DNA from: Metellina segmentata
Taxonomy: Eukaryota > Arthropoda > Arachnida > Araneae > Tetragnathidae
DNA length: 64,000 bases
Direction of reading: 5' to 3'
NCBI GenBank assembly: GCA_947359465.1
Contig: OX375873.1
Coordinates: 71,623,477-71,687,476, forward strand
Below, piece by piece: positions 23,369 to 34,281 of the stretch. Position numbers and translations under genes: made by a program. Every line of letters begins with the position of its first letter. Positions within the stretch are counted from its first letter, which is position 1. Below the pieces are notes generated by a model. That model ran no database searches, was not told where the DNA came from, and saw nothing but the letters and a program-made list of their open reading frames with translations.

Positions 23369-23426
23369 ATGGCGAAATTCTACGGTGTCGGGCGAGTTTT
23401 GAGCAGTGTAACTGAATTGCGTGGAG
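23369..23426 (+). CDS. Candidate first coding exon (speculative)
   Basis: ATG at 23369 sits in a good context (CACAATATGGCG) inside a short GC-rich patch (from about 23320) unlike its surroundings. The frame reads MAKFYGVGRVLSSVTELRG before a possible donor AG|GTGCAG at 23426/23427, and stops at 23440 if unspliced. The basic, Ser-rich N-terminus would suit a mitochondrial targeting peptide. No downstream exon was found and no protein was recognised, so this may equally be part of an old insertion. Confidence 0.22.
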
Positions 23427-24065
23427 GTGCAGACTGCTGAAGTTCATTCAAAGCTATTTAACTTTGCTACAATTACAGACTTTTTAATCAATAAAACTAT
23501 CGTTCAGCATTATAACAAACAGCACTTTAATCGTTCATAGTGTAAATTAATTGTTCAATGTTCAAAAAAACTATAGTTAGAACTTATTATGACTGCTGCA
23601 TTGATTCCACAATCCAGTATCAGGCTTGATAATTCACATCAAACTACTGTTCGAAGGGCATAGACATCACATATTTTTCCATTCATCACATTCCATATCA
23701 TGGTTACAGTTTCCACGTGCATAATATAAAAATACAATCACTAACATCACAGTAATGAATCTCTAATATTATAAAAGGAAGTGTTTGTCTGTATGTCTGT
23801 TTGCTTGTTTGTTTTCTGCACAGGAAGTTCTGTCGAATCTATGGTATTTACAGTAATAGGATTTGGCACGCAGGTCGTCTGGATGTTTTGCAATTTATAG
23901 GCCACGGCGAATTTTAAAACTCAATCTAGAAAATTTTAAAATTATTTTAATAAAATTTAAATTATTATTGAATGCACCAGCATAGAAGATCCCGGATTAC
24001 AAATTTATATTTTTCGTTTCCGTTTTTATTTTGCGCGGAGGAAGGATATTCCAACGATCGATGGG

Positions 24066-26000
24066 AAACAAATAAGCTTTTAATTGGAATTATGCAGTTC
24101 TTTTTTCAATCTCCTAGACCTAGACCGTTAAAGATAGAGTAGAAATTTCAACGGATTTTAAATCTGCGGAAAATTTCCCATAATATCGAAAACTAAACAT
24201 GTGATTTTCTTTAAGAAAATAATTTATAAAGTGAATAAATCTTTTATATTTTCGCAAGAGATTGTGACGTCACGTCAACTTTCGAGTTCCAAAAATAAAC
24301 AGATTGCATTCACTGCAGTCTTGCGATTTAAGCGAACGAAAGCATAACAAATAAAAAAACATTTTGATTGGCATTGTTTCGTTCTTTTTTTGTAAAATCG
24401 GGATCCTTAAAGATAGATTGGAAATTTCAACGGATTTTAAATCTGCGGAAAATTTCCCATTATATCAAAAATTAAAATATGTGATTTTCTTTAAAAAAAT
24501 AATTTATAAAGTGAATAAATCTTTTAAATTTTCGCAAGAGATTGTGACGTCACGTCAACTTTCGCGTTCCAAAAATAAACAGATTACATTCACTGCAGTC
24601 TTGCGATTTAAGCGAAGGAAAGCATAACAAATAAAAAAACATTTTGATTGGCATTGTTTCGTTCCTTTTTTTGTAAAATCGGGATCGTTAAAGATAGATT
24701 GTAAATTTCAACGGATTTTAAATCTGCGGAAAATTCCCATTATATCGAAAATTAAAAATGTGATTTTCTTTATGAAAATAATTTATAAAGTGAATAAATC
24801 TTTTATATTTTTGCAAGATATTGTGACGTCACGTCAACTTTCGCGTTCCAAAAATAAACAGATTGCATTCACTGCAGTCTTGCGATTTAAGCGAACGAAA
24901 GCATAACAAATAAAAAAACATTTTGATTGGCATTGTTTCGTCCTTTTTTTTTGTAAAATCGGGATCGTTAAAGATAGATTGGAAATTTCAACGGATTTTA
25001 AATCTGCGGAAAATTCCCATTATATCGAAACCTAAAAATTTGATTTTCTTTAAAAAAATAATTTATAAAGTGAATAAATCTTTTATATTTTCCCAAGAGA
25101 TTGTGACGTCACGTCAACTTTCGCGTTCCAAAAATAAACAGATTAAATTCACTGCAGTCTTGCGATTTAAGCGAAGGAAAGCATAACAAATAAAAAAACA
25201 TTTTGATTGGCATTGTTTCGTTCTTTTTTTGTAAAATCGGGATCGTTAAAGATAGATTGGAAATTTCAACGGATTTTTAATCTGCGGAAAATTCCCATTA
25301 TATCGAAACCTAAAAATGTGATTTTCTTAAAAAAAATAATTTATAAAGTGAATAAATCTTTTATATTTTCCCAAGAGATTGTGACGTCACGTCAACTTTC
25401 GCCGTCCAAAAATAAACAGATTACATTCACTGCAGTCTTGCGATTTAAGCGAAGGAAAGCATAACAAATAAAAAAACATTTTGATTGGCATTGTTTCGTT
25501 CTTTTTTTGTAAAATCGGGATCGTTAAAGATAGATTGGAAATTTCAACGGATTTTTAATCTGCGGAAAATTCCCATTATATCGAAACCTAAAAATGTGAT
25601 TTTCTTTAAAAAAATAATTTATAAAGTGAATAAATCTTTTATATTTTTGCAAGATATTGTGACGTCACGTCAACTTTCGCGTTCCAAAAATAAACAGATT
25701 GCATTCACTGCAGTCTTGCGATTTAAGCGAAGGAAAGCATAACAAATAAAAAAACATTTTGATTGGCATTGTTTCGTTCTTTTTTTTGTAAAATCGGGAT
25801 CGTTAAAGATAGATTGGAAATTTCAACGGATTTGAAATCGGCGGAAAATTTGACACCAGATACATACCTTATACATTTGAATTTCTTTTAATAAATAATT
25901 TTTCAGTTAAATATTTATATTTTTGCAAGACATTGTGAAGTCAAGCAGATTGGACCTCTTCTTAATTCGAAATTGGCTGCATTTGACAATGAGCGTCGCC
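24066..26000. repeat. 278-280-bp tandem repeat array, about six good units plus diverged edges
   Basis: Unit starts (TTGATTGGCATTGTTTCG) lie at 24364, 24644, 24923, 25203, 25481 and 25759, giving periods of 280, 279, 280, 278 and 278. A diverged first unit precedes them from about 24066, and the last unit decays after 25850. Shared blocks are AAAATCGGGATCG, AATTTCAACGGATTTT, TAATTTATAAAGTGAATAAA, TGACGTCACGTCAACTTTCG and CACTGCAGTCTTGCGATTTAAGC. Frames of 85-87 codons in the units are by-products of the repetition: neighbouring units lose or shift them by 1-bp indels. Confidence 0.95.
24265..25667. promoter_or_regulatory. Six phased CRE/ATF palindromes (TGACGTCA), one per tandem unit
   Basis: TGACGTCA, the full CREB/ATF palindrome, occurs at 24265, 24545, 24824, 25104, 25382 and 25660, always followed by CGTCAAC. 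The seventh, diverged unit has TGAAGTCA at 25936. The octamer is intact in all six regular units, while nearby positions vary. Binding by CREB/ATF proteins is inferred from the motif. Confidence 0.6.
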
Positions 26001-28429
26001 CGTGGTGTGGTTTGCCACAAGCAACTCCATTATAGCTGTTATCCAATAATCCAAATTAAATTCACGGATAGTTTGTTCAAGTTCAGAATGACTTTTTTGT
26101 TCAAAGCAAACTCGTCAAAATACTCAATTCGGAAGGAAATATAAAGGATGTACATTCTACCACTCGTGCCATCGAGTAATATCCTTGTCTCCTAGTTTAT
26201 TGCTTGTTCACACTGAACATTACTCTCAGAACAAATAAAAAAATGAATAAGTTGACAAAAGGAACTTGAGAGACGGAATGGAAAAAAGTAGAATTCTGAA
26301 AAACGAAAGATATAAATGAAAGAGTCAGATTTCGACTTTGAATTTATTCAGAGCAACAAAGAGTGTATATAATTCTAAAAATTACTCCGAATAATTCTCG
26401 AAAAGTATCCGGAAAAAATTTGCACTTAAAGTGATGTATGCACAAGTTTAGGATAGGGTTTATATAAAAAATTTGAATACTGCCAAAAGAGAGTATCTTT
26501 GGAAAACTTGTTTTTCAAACAATGCTATAAAAATAACCTGTTTAACGAGCACACATAACAACATTTCATGTTATTCCTTTGGGGAATTTAAACTTTTTCG
26601 CACCTACAGTACATGTGATTCAGCAGTCTAATGACAAGGCATACATGAGAATTTTGGAAGACAGAAATCAGCGCAGGAAAGAAAATTTTTGCAAACCTGA
26701 AAACAGAGTTCGACGCCAAAAATATTGAACCAGTGAACATGATGTAATTAAAGTAAATGTTCAGGAGATAAGTGTGTGGTAAAATGTAAGAGAGTTTATA
26801 TTTATAGGTTTATATTTGAATTCATTTTATTGCCTTTGGAAGAATAAAATGTGGATATCGATGCTTATATTCACTTTAAATGGATTAAAATGACGTATGA
26901 AATTGAGCAAGGAAATTTTCATCAACCGATATAAACAATTAAGAAAGTTGAGCGTAGGTGCTATGCCCGGGTTTTTTAGTTATGTTAAATCACTAGACCG
27001 ACCATTAATCTATTTAGGTACGGGACACCACAGCCTTTGAAAAAGTAAAATCGAAAATATATATAATATAGAACTTTTCTTAGGCATCTAGCTTTAAATC
27101 GTAAGTGAATATTTAATTTATGACGAACAGAACTGTCATTGTAAGCAAACTACGAACAAATTCTTTCATTCGAACTACTTTTAAAAACAGGCAAGGGTAA
27201 AACTTACTTCAGTTTCAAATATTTAAAAACATTTGTATAATGAATTTTACTTAAATTGCATACAATCTTCAAAAAATAAGCATCTTTAATCATATTTTTA
27301 TTTCAAAAAGCTAATTCTTTTTTCATTCTTTGTGCCTGTTTTGGCATAAAGACTACTTGGATTTTTTCGCCTTGTGCCGTTTACAGAAGAACACACGAAC
27401 GCATAGTGAAATCTTTCATCACTTTATGCTTCACTTTTTCTTACTTCATGATTTTAATGACTCTCATAAATCAACAATTTTGTTCTTTTGAATGGTTAAG
27501 CTAGAGTGCCTTTGGGGATTCTTCTAAGAAACCCCTAAAAGTTGAAGGTCCCAAGAGAAAACTAACCAACAAAAAAGATTTCTTTATTTCCAATCAAAAA
27601 CTCGAGGAAGATTACACAAGCGTGTTCTTGTACCTTATAAGATAAAATGAAAACAAATTATTTTTAACAAATATTTTTTCACAAAGAAAAAAGAAGCAGA
27701 TGCGATGTTTTATAAAGATCGTATGTATTCATTTTAAAAAGACCAGCAGAGTGTAACGTTATTTTCTCTTTCTGTAATGACATTCTTTATTCTTCTATTA
27801 TTTTTATAAGTATCTCTAAGTTCCTTGCTCTTTTTCTGGATACGGGTGCCGTTTGTATTGTTATATAAATAGAAATGCCCATGGATTCCTTGGAAGTCAA
27901 TTAGAGTCTGAATGAAAGTAAAAAATGACAAATGAAATATCATATATGTGTAGTTCTTATATTTTTGTCTTGTTCCATACCGATTGTTCTTTCGCGACTC
28001 CATTTAAATAAATGAGCATTATACGTTCTAATATTTTGTAGTAGTGGAGTCTGAAAGGGATTCCAAAAATATTTCCAAAACTTATAATGCGTTACATTTT
28101 ATTTAAGACTGTGAAAGCGTTATCTAGAGTATGAAAGAGTGAAAATAAGAACTTCAAGTCCTTTTTAATCATAAATTTAGTCTAAATCAAAAGAAAAATG
28201 TAGAAAGGTTTTTGTTTTTCTTTGGTACGCAAAATAAGACCTTCACTATTTGTATTGAATCGGTAAATAAACAATGCAATACATATCAAGTAAAAAAAAA
28301 ACCTTTTGTATTCAAACATATTACCTAAACAGCAAATAAATATTACATCACCAAAACTCAAATTGCGTTTACAATGATTGAAATTAAATTATATTTGAGA
28401 GTTACAACCAAACAATAACAATTTTTAAT
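26001..28429. other. Intergenic DNA, nothing recognised
   Basis: AT-rich with no domain-bearing ORF. The 73- and 89-codon frames at 25923-26144 and 27734-28003 have no family motif. Confidence 0.5.
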
Positions 28430-28670
28430 TGAACAACATACGTTTAATCACTATTATAAAAATAGTAGGTATCAATTTTAAGGAACTTCACTTTCAGTAA
28501 CACAATATGCATACCTTGAAAATAACTACATTCCTCTTCCATGTACTTAACTACTATATATTTTTGTGAGTACACTGTTAAGTCATAGTTAGTTATGCTA
28601 TAAGAAATATATCAGACAAAGCACTTCTAGAGAGAAATAAGAGAACAATATTCCTTACCTTCCTAAGAAA
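28430..28670. repeat. Diverged direct repeat, left copy
   Basis: Shares with 29372-29610, in order, TTTAAT.ACTATTATA.AAATAGT, TTTCACTTTcaGTA-like text, CCTTGAAAATAA, CTTCTAGAGA.AAATAAGA and GCAATATTC/ACAATATTC. It flanks the mariner on its left side. Confidence 0.65.
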
Positions 28671-28744
28671 TGTTGATTTGAATTGTTTTACATTGATAAA
28701 ATTTGGTAACTGAATAGTTTTTGAGTTTCAACGATGCAACAATA

Positions 28745-29342
28745 CGAGAGCTGTTCAACAAAGAATTATCATAAATTAATAAAAATTAATTTTCTGTACT
28801 AATCCTCCAAATTTTTATGGTCTTTTTCAAAATACTCCACATTACATGCAATGCACTTATCCCACCTCTTTTCCAGTGCTGGATGCCATTTTTTGACAGG
28901 TCCTTCAAAATCGCTAACGCAACTTTCACCATTGCCTGTGATGATGAAAACCGCTTTTCCCGGAGGTGTTTCTTCAAATTCGGGAAAAGAAAAAAAAATC
29001 GCATGCTAAATCAGGACTAAATGGAGGATGGGGAACACACATGACTCTCCCCTTAATCTTCCTGTAGCATCATATAGAATGCAGCTGACGATTTTCTAAG
29101 GTGAAAACAAAATTTCGTTGCAGTGTATTGCACTTCGCGTGTCACATTCTTTTTTTCAGTGAGCGAAAGTAACTAGGCGTACTTGGTCGGCTGCCAAGGC
29201 CTCAGCAATGACGTCATGACCATGAAACTTACGCTATATATTCTCCACTTATCCCGCTACACATTCAATATGAATTTTACTTTTCTTGATTTTTTAATCA
29301 CCTTTAAAAAAATTATGATTTGTCTTTACTAAATAGCCCTCG
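28745..29342 (-). mobile_element. Internally deleted mariner-like transposon
   Basis: The ends are inverted: CGAGAGCTGTTCAACAAAG on the left and CGAGGGCTATTTAGTAAAG read inward from the right, with TA outside both (28743-28744 and 29343-29344). At about 600 bp it is half the usual 1.3 kb. It keeps only the 3' part of the transposase. Confidence 0.8.
28786..29040 (-). pseudogene. Mariner transposase C-terminal relic
   Basis: The minus strand reads P-P-F-S-P-D-L-A-C-D-F-F-F-L-F-P, then NLKKHLREKRFSSSQAMV and, near the end, HWKRGG. This is the mariner block around the third catalytic Asp (YSPDLAPCDFFLFP) followed by LKxHLxGKRF and the WxKC-type tail. A frameshift in a T-run splits SPD from the LFPNLK frame. 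The first two catalytic Asp are missing. Confidence 0.85.
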
Positions 29343-29371
29343 TATTATGTAAATATTATTATTACGATTAC

Positions 29372-29610
29372 ACGATTTACATTTAATTACTATTATATAA
29401 ATAGTGTCTTGAAAATTTCAGCAAATTTCACTTTGAACCACAAATTGTAGTCCTTGAAAATAAATTTTGCAATTTTTATTATCGAATTTAAACCTTCCTT
29501 ATACAATTGCTAAAACATTGCACTGTGATTGTTATTCAGGCTGAAATACATTCGACTACGCGCTTCTAGAGAAAAATAAGATAGCAATATTCAGAAAATA
29601 TTTGAGGTTA
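29372..29610. repeat. Diverged direct repeat, right copy
   Basis: Counterpart of 28430-28670. The pair lies on both sides of the mariner. Subtracting the mariner leaves a repeat period of about 337 bp, so the transposon seems to have entered a pre-existing tandem duplication. Confidence 0.65.
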
Positions 29611-31050
29611 AAACTTCGTAATATTCCTAAGTGAAGTAATCTGCCAAATACAACTGGAGGTCGCTTCTTCCTTTCAAATCGTCGAGTCTCCAACTACCTA
29701 CCATAGTAACTAGAATATTGTGTTTATATTCTTATTAGATTTGATAAATAAAGGAAGGTTGAGATGGTGGAAAAAAAATACTTTCATTTTTCAATTATTT
29801 TAGCTTACGCTTTACAGTTAATTTTTGCTCTTCACAAGGCCTAATTTGAATACTTAGATTTAAATTAATAGACCATAAGAAAAAATTTAGGGCTAACGTC
29901 AAGTTTTTTGGAATAAATTATGATATTGTATTATCTGAACCAAAATTAAACACAAAACCAAAATATTCCTATTTGCTAAGAGCCGATATTCTGTTCAAAA
30001 ATAATTCAATACTTGAAACAGGAAATTACTACAAGAATGTTTTCTTTGATCTAAAGTTCTCAATAACTTTAAACTGTTTAATAAAATAAAAAAAATACAT
30101 GTATGTAAACGTTATAATATGAGTAAGGATCTAGTTTGAGATTTGAATTGTGACAGAAGGCTTACGTTGCTGGAATGCACAATTTTGCTCAACCCTTTGC
30201 TCCCTCTTTTGCCTTTATATAAAACTAAAAAGAAATTTTCCATACTCCTATCACCCAGAAACTCGTGCAATCTAATTTTGGTTTGCACGAGGAAAAAAAT
30301 ATTTAGACTCAAAAGTTTTATAAATATTAATGAGGTGTGATTTTTTCAAATAGAAACATGCATATGAACATTACTTGTTCAAAAAATTCTATTTTAATAC
30401 TGCAATTATAAGGGACTTAAAATACAGTTGTATAGACCAAACAAATTGCAATAAAACAATCCATTGATGTATTCCATGCATTTTTATTTATTTTATCTGC
30501 AGTTCAAATATGGGTCAACATACCTCAATGCCCACTGGTAATCTTTTTTATGAACCACTTATTTTTTCCATACTCAAACGTATGTCACATAAAATATAAA
30601 TTGCCCTAGGTTCTACATCCACAATATATCATCTACCGATTTACCACTTCTTGGCCAATTCAGTTGAACTTTTATTTGAAACAAGGATTTTGAGCATGAC
30701 TACATCTGTAACACAGACGTAACTGTGTATACTAAAAATAGGAGGGTTTCAAATAATCAGAATAGTTTACCTTGGGATGAGTGGAACTGCTGGCATTGGT
30801 CAGCGCAAATCAATCGGTAATGAAACTGAGATTCCATAGATGGCGGAATCGGTGCCAGGAGGCAAAAATTGGCATTTATCACGTTAACAGAGATAGATAG
30901 ATCTATTTGAAGTAGGACCATGTGATCTGTGGTAAACGTGCTCTATAATGGAAACAAGAAGTTAAGCAACACCCCAGGGATCTTGTAGCATCATTCCTGG
31001 CACACACCTACTATGATCAACGACACCATAACCCAAAAAGCATGAGACCA
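29611..31050. other. Intergenic DNA
   Basis: No supportable gene. Around 30956-30975 there is a short 5S rRNA-like string (GAAGTTAAGCAACACCCC) without the rest of a 5S gene. Confidence 0.5.
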
Positions 31051-31306
31051 TAACGCAGAAACAAAAGTGACACAAGTCGAAAAATAAAAATTGTGATGGT
31101 ATGTCATTCAAAAATATGTATGAGATGCCCCAGCGTGTTATATTACTATTCTATGGAATATATTAGAAGTTACCACCATAAATACTTACCTAAAATTTAA
31201 AAGAAGCTTATACTATTTCAATACGAGTTTTATATTATCCTTTAAGTTGATGTTTCTCAGATTCTGCAAGTTGGAGTTGTGTCACTTTTCTTGCCGGGGT
31301 GCGATA
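31051..31306. repeat. MITE family M275, diverged copy
   Basis: Collinear with 38104-38378: AGTGACACAAGTCGAAAAAT, GAGATGCCCCAGCGTGTTAT, TTACCACCATAAATACTTACC, TTAAAAGAAGCTTATAC, AGTTGTGTCACTTTTCTTGCC. The right TIR is intact and the left end is degenerate (TAACGCAGAAACAAAAGTG). Confidence 0.8.
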
Positions 31307-32094
31307 AGATGGTGTAGTACAACTCCCTAAAAAAGTTGCAACGAATTTATCTCTGACTCCTCAAAACAGTTTTTCCCAACTACAACACTAAAAATTCCTT
31401 CTGCGTGGTAGCAGAATGCTGCCCTAAACGGATAAATGTTTATTACCCTGAACTGTAAATATGCAGCTGTGTAACGAATTACCAACGTAATTATGTTCCA
31501 GAATCACTCTAATACTACCTTAAATTTTAATTAAAGGGTTAAACAGAGACAGAAATTACCTATTAATTACTAGTACACATCACACAAAGAATGTAATGAT
31601 TACTTTTTCAATCACAACTGTAATATTTTGAACGTGACTTCATATTTTTGGACGTATGTCTCATACATTCGACAGAATTGAATCCTAGGTGATGGAACCT
31701 TCAGCGTAAAAGTTAACATTAGTTCAATTGCAGACACATACATTTTTTGAAGGCCAGATCAATTAATAATTACTTTTCCGGACGATGGAAAACAGAGTTA
31801 AACGTATTTGCATTTCATTTCATGACTCGTTGGTGCACTATAAAATTTAATCGTGTAGTAACCTAAAGGTGTACCTCTATCCCCATTATAATCTCATTTA
31901 TTGAGACCCAGGGACTCCTAGGTGTACGAAACCCTTGCACCTCAGGATATATTTTTGTGGTTGTGGCTTGCCTCACGAAAATCGATTGATAGGTAGGTAT
32001 TGCAAATATGCAAATAACATGGGTTAACTTAATACGTTATTCTAACACCAGAAAGGGTTAAAAAAAATTAGGGATGACCTGAAACTTCTGGGAA
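31307..32094. other. Intergenic DNA
   Basis: Nothing recognised apart from a short GTAGGTATT motif near 31992 that resembles the SINE terminus. Confidence 0.45.
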
Positions 32095-32098
32095 TTAA

Positions 32099-32143
32099 CC
32101 CTCTGAGGATCACAAGATTCATATGGAAGCGTAGTATTTTTCT
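32099..32143. repeat. Solo piggyBac-like terminus
   Basis: TTAA (32095-32098) followed by CCCTCTGAGGATCACAAG, similar to the left end of the MITE at 13432. No matching GGG-TTAA right end was identified, so this is a fragment. Pogo element A begins immediately after it. Confidence 0.35.
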
Positions 32144-32519
32144 TATACAGTAGAACTCAAATTATCCGTCAAATTATCCGGATCAATTGTGTCAAGACCC
32201 CGTCCGGATAATCGAATATCCGAATAATATGATAAATCATGAAAAAAAGGTTATTTCTTAGTAAAAAAAAAGCGAATTTTGTTTTAGAATGTAATGCAAT
32301 TTAATGACTATGAAAACATTTTGTTTAAATTTTGTACTTATATCCTGCATTAAAATGTATCATTGCTTGAACATATCGGTCAAAGTCAGTTGTTTCGCCG
32401 TCTGTACTCGTTTCCGTGCAGCTGCACTTGACTGTGAGTACAGTAGAACTCCAATTATCCGAACTCCGACTGTCCGAATCGCTTTCAGAATTTCAGAAAA
32501 AAAAATTAATACGGAAACA

Positions 32520-32809
32520 TACTGCGATTCGCAAAATAATGGTTCCGGGTTTCAAATTCTAAATGATGATGAACTTATTGAAAGTGTGAGAGAAGAAAAT
32601 GTCGAGGAAAAAGATGACCTGAATGTCGAAGTTGAAACAGACACGGGACCATCTGCTAGTGAAGCATTTGCCGGCCTTGAAACTGCGTTGAAGTGGATGG
32701 AGCGTCAGCCCGAGAGTGACTACATGCAACTTCTCACTGTCACTTGACTGCCCGAAAACGGATTAAGACAGTCAAACAGCTTACTTTGACAGAGATGTTC
32801 AGCAAGTAA
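32520..32809 (+). pseudogene. Pogo-type transposase C-terminal relic of element B
   Basis: The plus strand reads GFQILNDDELIESVREE, an acidic run, then SASEAFAGLETALKWMERQPE, i.e. the pogo ALKWMExQPE block. After a stop and a frame change it reads ARKRIKTVKQLTLTEMFSK and stops at TAA 32807-32809. The DNA-binding and most DDE regions are absent, so it cannot transpose itself. An upstream-extended frame reaching back to 32304 runs out of element A sequence and is not a real start. Confidence 0.85.
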
Positions 32810-32974
32810 TGACTTTCATTTAGAGTACGATACGTACATACTGTACTAATGCACGGCACTTGTAAGTACGCTTAACATGTAAAAGTGTTAGCTTTTCATT
32901 TAATTAATTAAAATATCTGTTTCTTTAAAAATAGTTTTTTTTTCTCCCATTTTCGACATACATACATACATATT

Positions 32975-33859
32975 CACAGTCCAGTCACATTAATGTGACC
33001 ACCACCTACTTTCGACTTCAACTTGAAATAACCAATCACAAAAGGCAGGTGGCAGCTCATTGCAGTGGAGTTTATATAAAGGATATCCTAGGGCATCGGA
33101 AAGCATTTCAATCGTTGGCGTCATTCAGAAACGTAGCGATTTATCCGACGTCCAAAAGGGCATGATTATTGGCATTCGGGCCAAGGGTGGAAGCATTTCG
33201 GAAATGGCTAATTTTGTGAACTGTTCGCGTGACGTCGTGGTAAAAGTATACAGTACATGGTAAAATGGCACTATCCAAAATCAGCGGCTTGGCACATGTG
33301 GTGTTGCACCACGGGCTATAGATGACAGAGGCGAACGAAGGCTACGAAGATACGTTCGGGCGAATAGACGTGCAACTGTTGAGCAACTGACCGCCCAGAT
33401 GAACCAAGGGGCTACCAAGAGTGTATCCTCAACAATGGTTGCGAACGTTGCTGCGTATGGGCCTCCGCAGCAGACGCCTGGTTAATGCAGCTATGCTGAC
33501 TGCAGTTCATATGCGACGAAGGCTGGAATTTGCACGCCAGTACCGCAACTGGACGTTCACAGAGTGGCGACAGGTGGTTTTTCCCGTTGAATCACGTTTT
33601 ATGCTCCATCGGACAGATGGACGTTGGCGTATACGGCGTGAAACGTCTGAAAGAAAACATCCTGCAACAATTACCGGAAGGATCCAGGCTGGAGGAGGGA
33701 GCATTATGGTTTGAGGAATGTTTTCCTGGCATTCACTAGGTGCACTCATCATCAGAAACCTAATTGACTCTCTTCCTGCACGTTACGCAGCCGTCCGCTC
33801 TGCCGAAGGTGGTTATTCTGGCTTTTGACAGGTGGTCACATTAATGTGACTGGACTGTG
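32975..33859 (+). mobile_element. Tc1-like element C, inserted in pogo element B
   Basis: Perfect 29-bp TIRs: the left begins CACAGTCCAGTCACATTA and ends GTGACCACC at 33003, and 33831-33859 is its exact inverse. TA follows on the right (33860-33861); the left flank is TT, probably a mutated TA. Its 885-bp length against about 1.3 kb for the family indicates internal deletion. Perfect TIRs with a decayed interior suggest the ends were mobilised in trans more recently than the gene decayed. Confidence 0.93.
33124..33830 (+). pseudogene. Tc1-family transposase relic of element C
   Basis: Broken frames give the N-terminal HTH (LSDVQKGMIIGIRAKGGSIS), then the Arg-rich linker (RRLRRYVRANRRATVEQLT), then VFPVESRF..HRTDGRWRIRR and GSIMV/WGMFSW in another frame, and finally SLPARYAAVRSAEGGYSGF. 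The first catalytic Asp is lost (SDES has become PVES). The segment with the second Asp and the SPDLNPIE block is deleted between about 33740 and 33765. Confidence 0.88.
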
Positions 33860-33963
33860 TAGTACTTAATTAAAATACATACTAGACCCCTTTTATGGAA
33901 AAAATCCAACTATCCGAATGGGGCCCGGTCCCAATTGATTCGGATAATTGGAGTTCTATTGTA

Positions 33964-34281
33964 GTTGTAGATGGTCGCACTCTACTCAGGCTGCCGCTTC
34001 TTCCATTTAAGAGCTGTATCAAAGCACTCTAACGTTTTACTAGCTGACGGTTCCGCGTCTGGTTGAGTAGCAATGTCATAGTCATCTTCTGGGTCATCAA
34101 GTTCTTTTCTAACACTTTGAATGAGTTCGACACTGCAAATTTGGAATCCAGGATCCGAAGAATAACACACCAGCCACTCGCCTACGTCCTCATCATTGCA
34201 CACGGAACATCCAGGAATTTTCACTATCATGAGTCTTATGTCCTTAACTGACACTTTGTCATCTTCATTTTTATCATTCAC
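33964..34281 (-). pseudogene. Pogo-type transposase C-terminal relic of element A (continues at 32440-32360)
   Basis: The minus strand reads DVGEWLVCYSSDPGFQIC, then VELIQSVRKE, a run of Asp/Glu, and TALKWKKRQPE. This is the acidic tail of pogo/jerky DDE transposases, where a conserved ALxWxExQPE motif lies near the C-terminus. A stop follows QPE. The reading is then interrupted by element B at 33963 and resumes at 32438 as SSAAARKRVQTAKQLTLTDM, ending at TGA 32362-32360. Element B in the same window has the equivalent ARKRIKTVKQLTLTEM. The match on both sides of the insertion shows that one gene was split. Confidence 0.85.

Larger units (their letters stand above)
23760..26000. mobile_element. 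Non-autonomous Helitron-like element with internal tandem array
   Basis: It begins TCTCTAATATTATAAAAGG followed by AAGTGTTTGTCTGTATGTCTG, preceded by A. Helitrons start with TC at an A/T insertion site, and many arthropod and plant copies have a very similar start: TCTAT...TATTATAAA, GGAAG, then TTTGT-rich sequence. A long internal tandem array is typical of Helentron-associated (HINE/DINE-like) elements. A 3' CTRR end with hairpin could not be located confidently, so the right border is approximate. No Rep/helicase coding remains. Confidence 0.55.
32441..33961 (+). mobile_element. Inner pogo/Tigger-like element B, inserted in A in opposite orientation
   Basis: It starts CAGTAGAACTCCAATTATCC and ends with GGATAATTGGAGTTCTATTG, inverted copies of each other. 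It is flanked by TA at 32439-32440 and 33962-33963. Without the Tc1 element it carries (32975-33859), it is about 634 bp. It belongs to the same family as A (same TIRs and same transposase tail) but has integrated head-to-tail reversed into A's coding region. Confidence 0.9.

Noticed and set aside
24364..25742. Series of 85-87-codon plus-strand ORFs ending in FKRRKA
   Set aside because: They repeat because the DNA repeats. They start at TTG, shift frame by single-base indels between units, and have no family motif.
24066..26000. Possible CRISPR array
   Set aside because: Units are 278-280 bp and uniform along their length, without short repeats alternating with unique spacers; the sequence is eukaryotic.
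30950..31015. 5S rRNA-like string GAAGTTAAGCAACACCCC
   Set aside because: Only about 15-18 nt resemble 5S rRNA. The remaining helices and the flanking 5S domains cannot be found, so it is at best a fragment of a 5S-derived repeat.
32304..32747. 147-codon ORF as a single gene
   Set aside because: Its first 45 or so codons read antisense through pogo element A and cross the TIR of element B. Only the C-terminal part is real transposase sequence.
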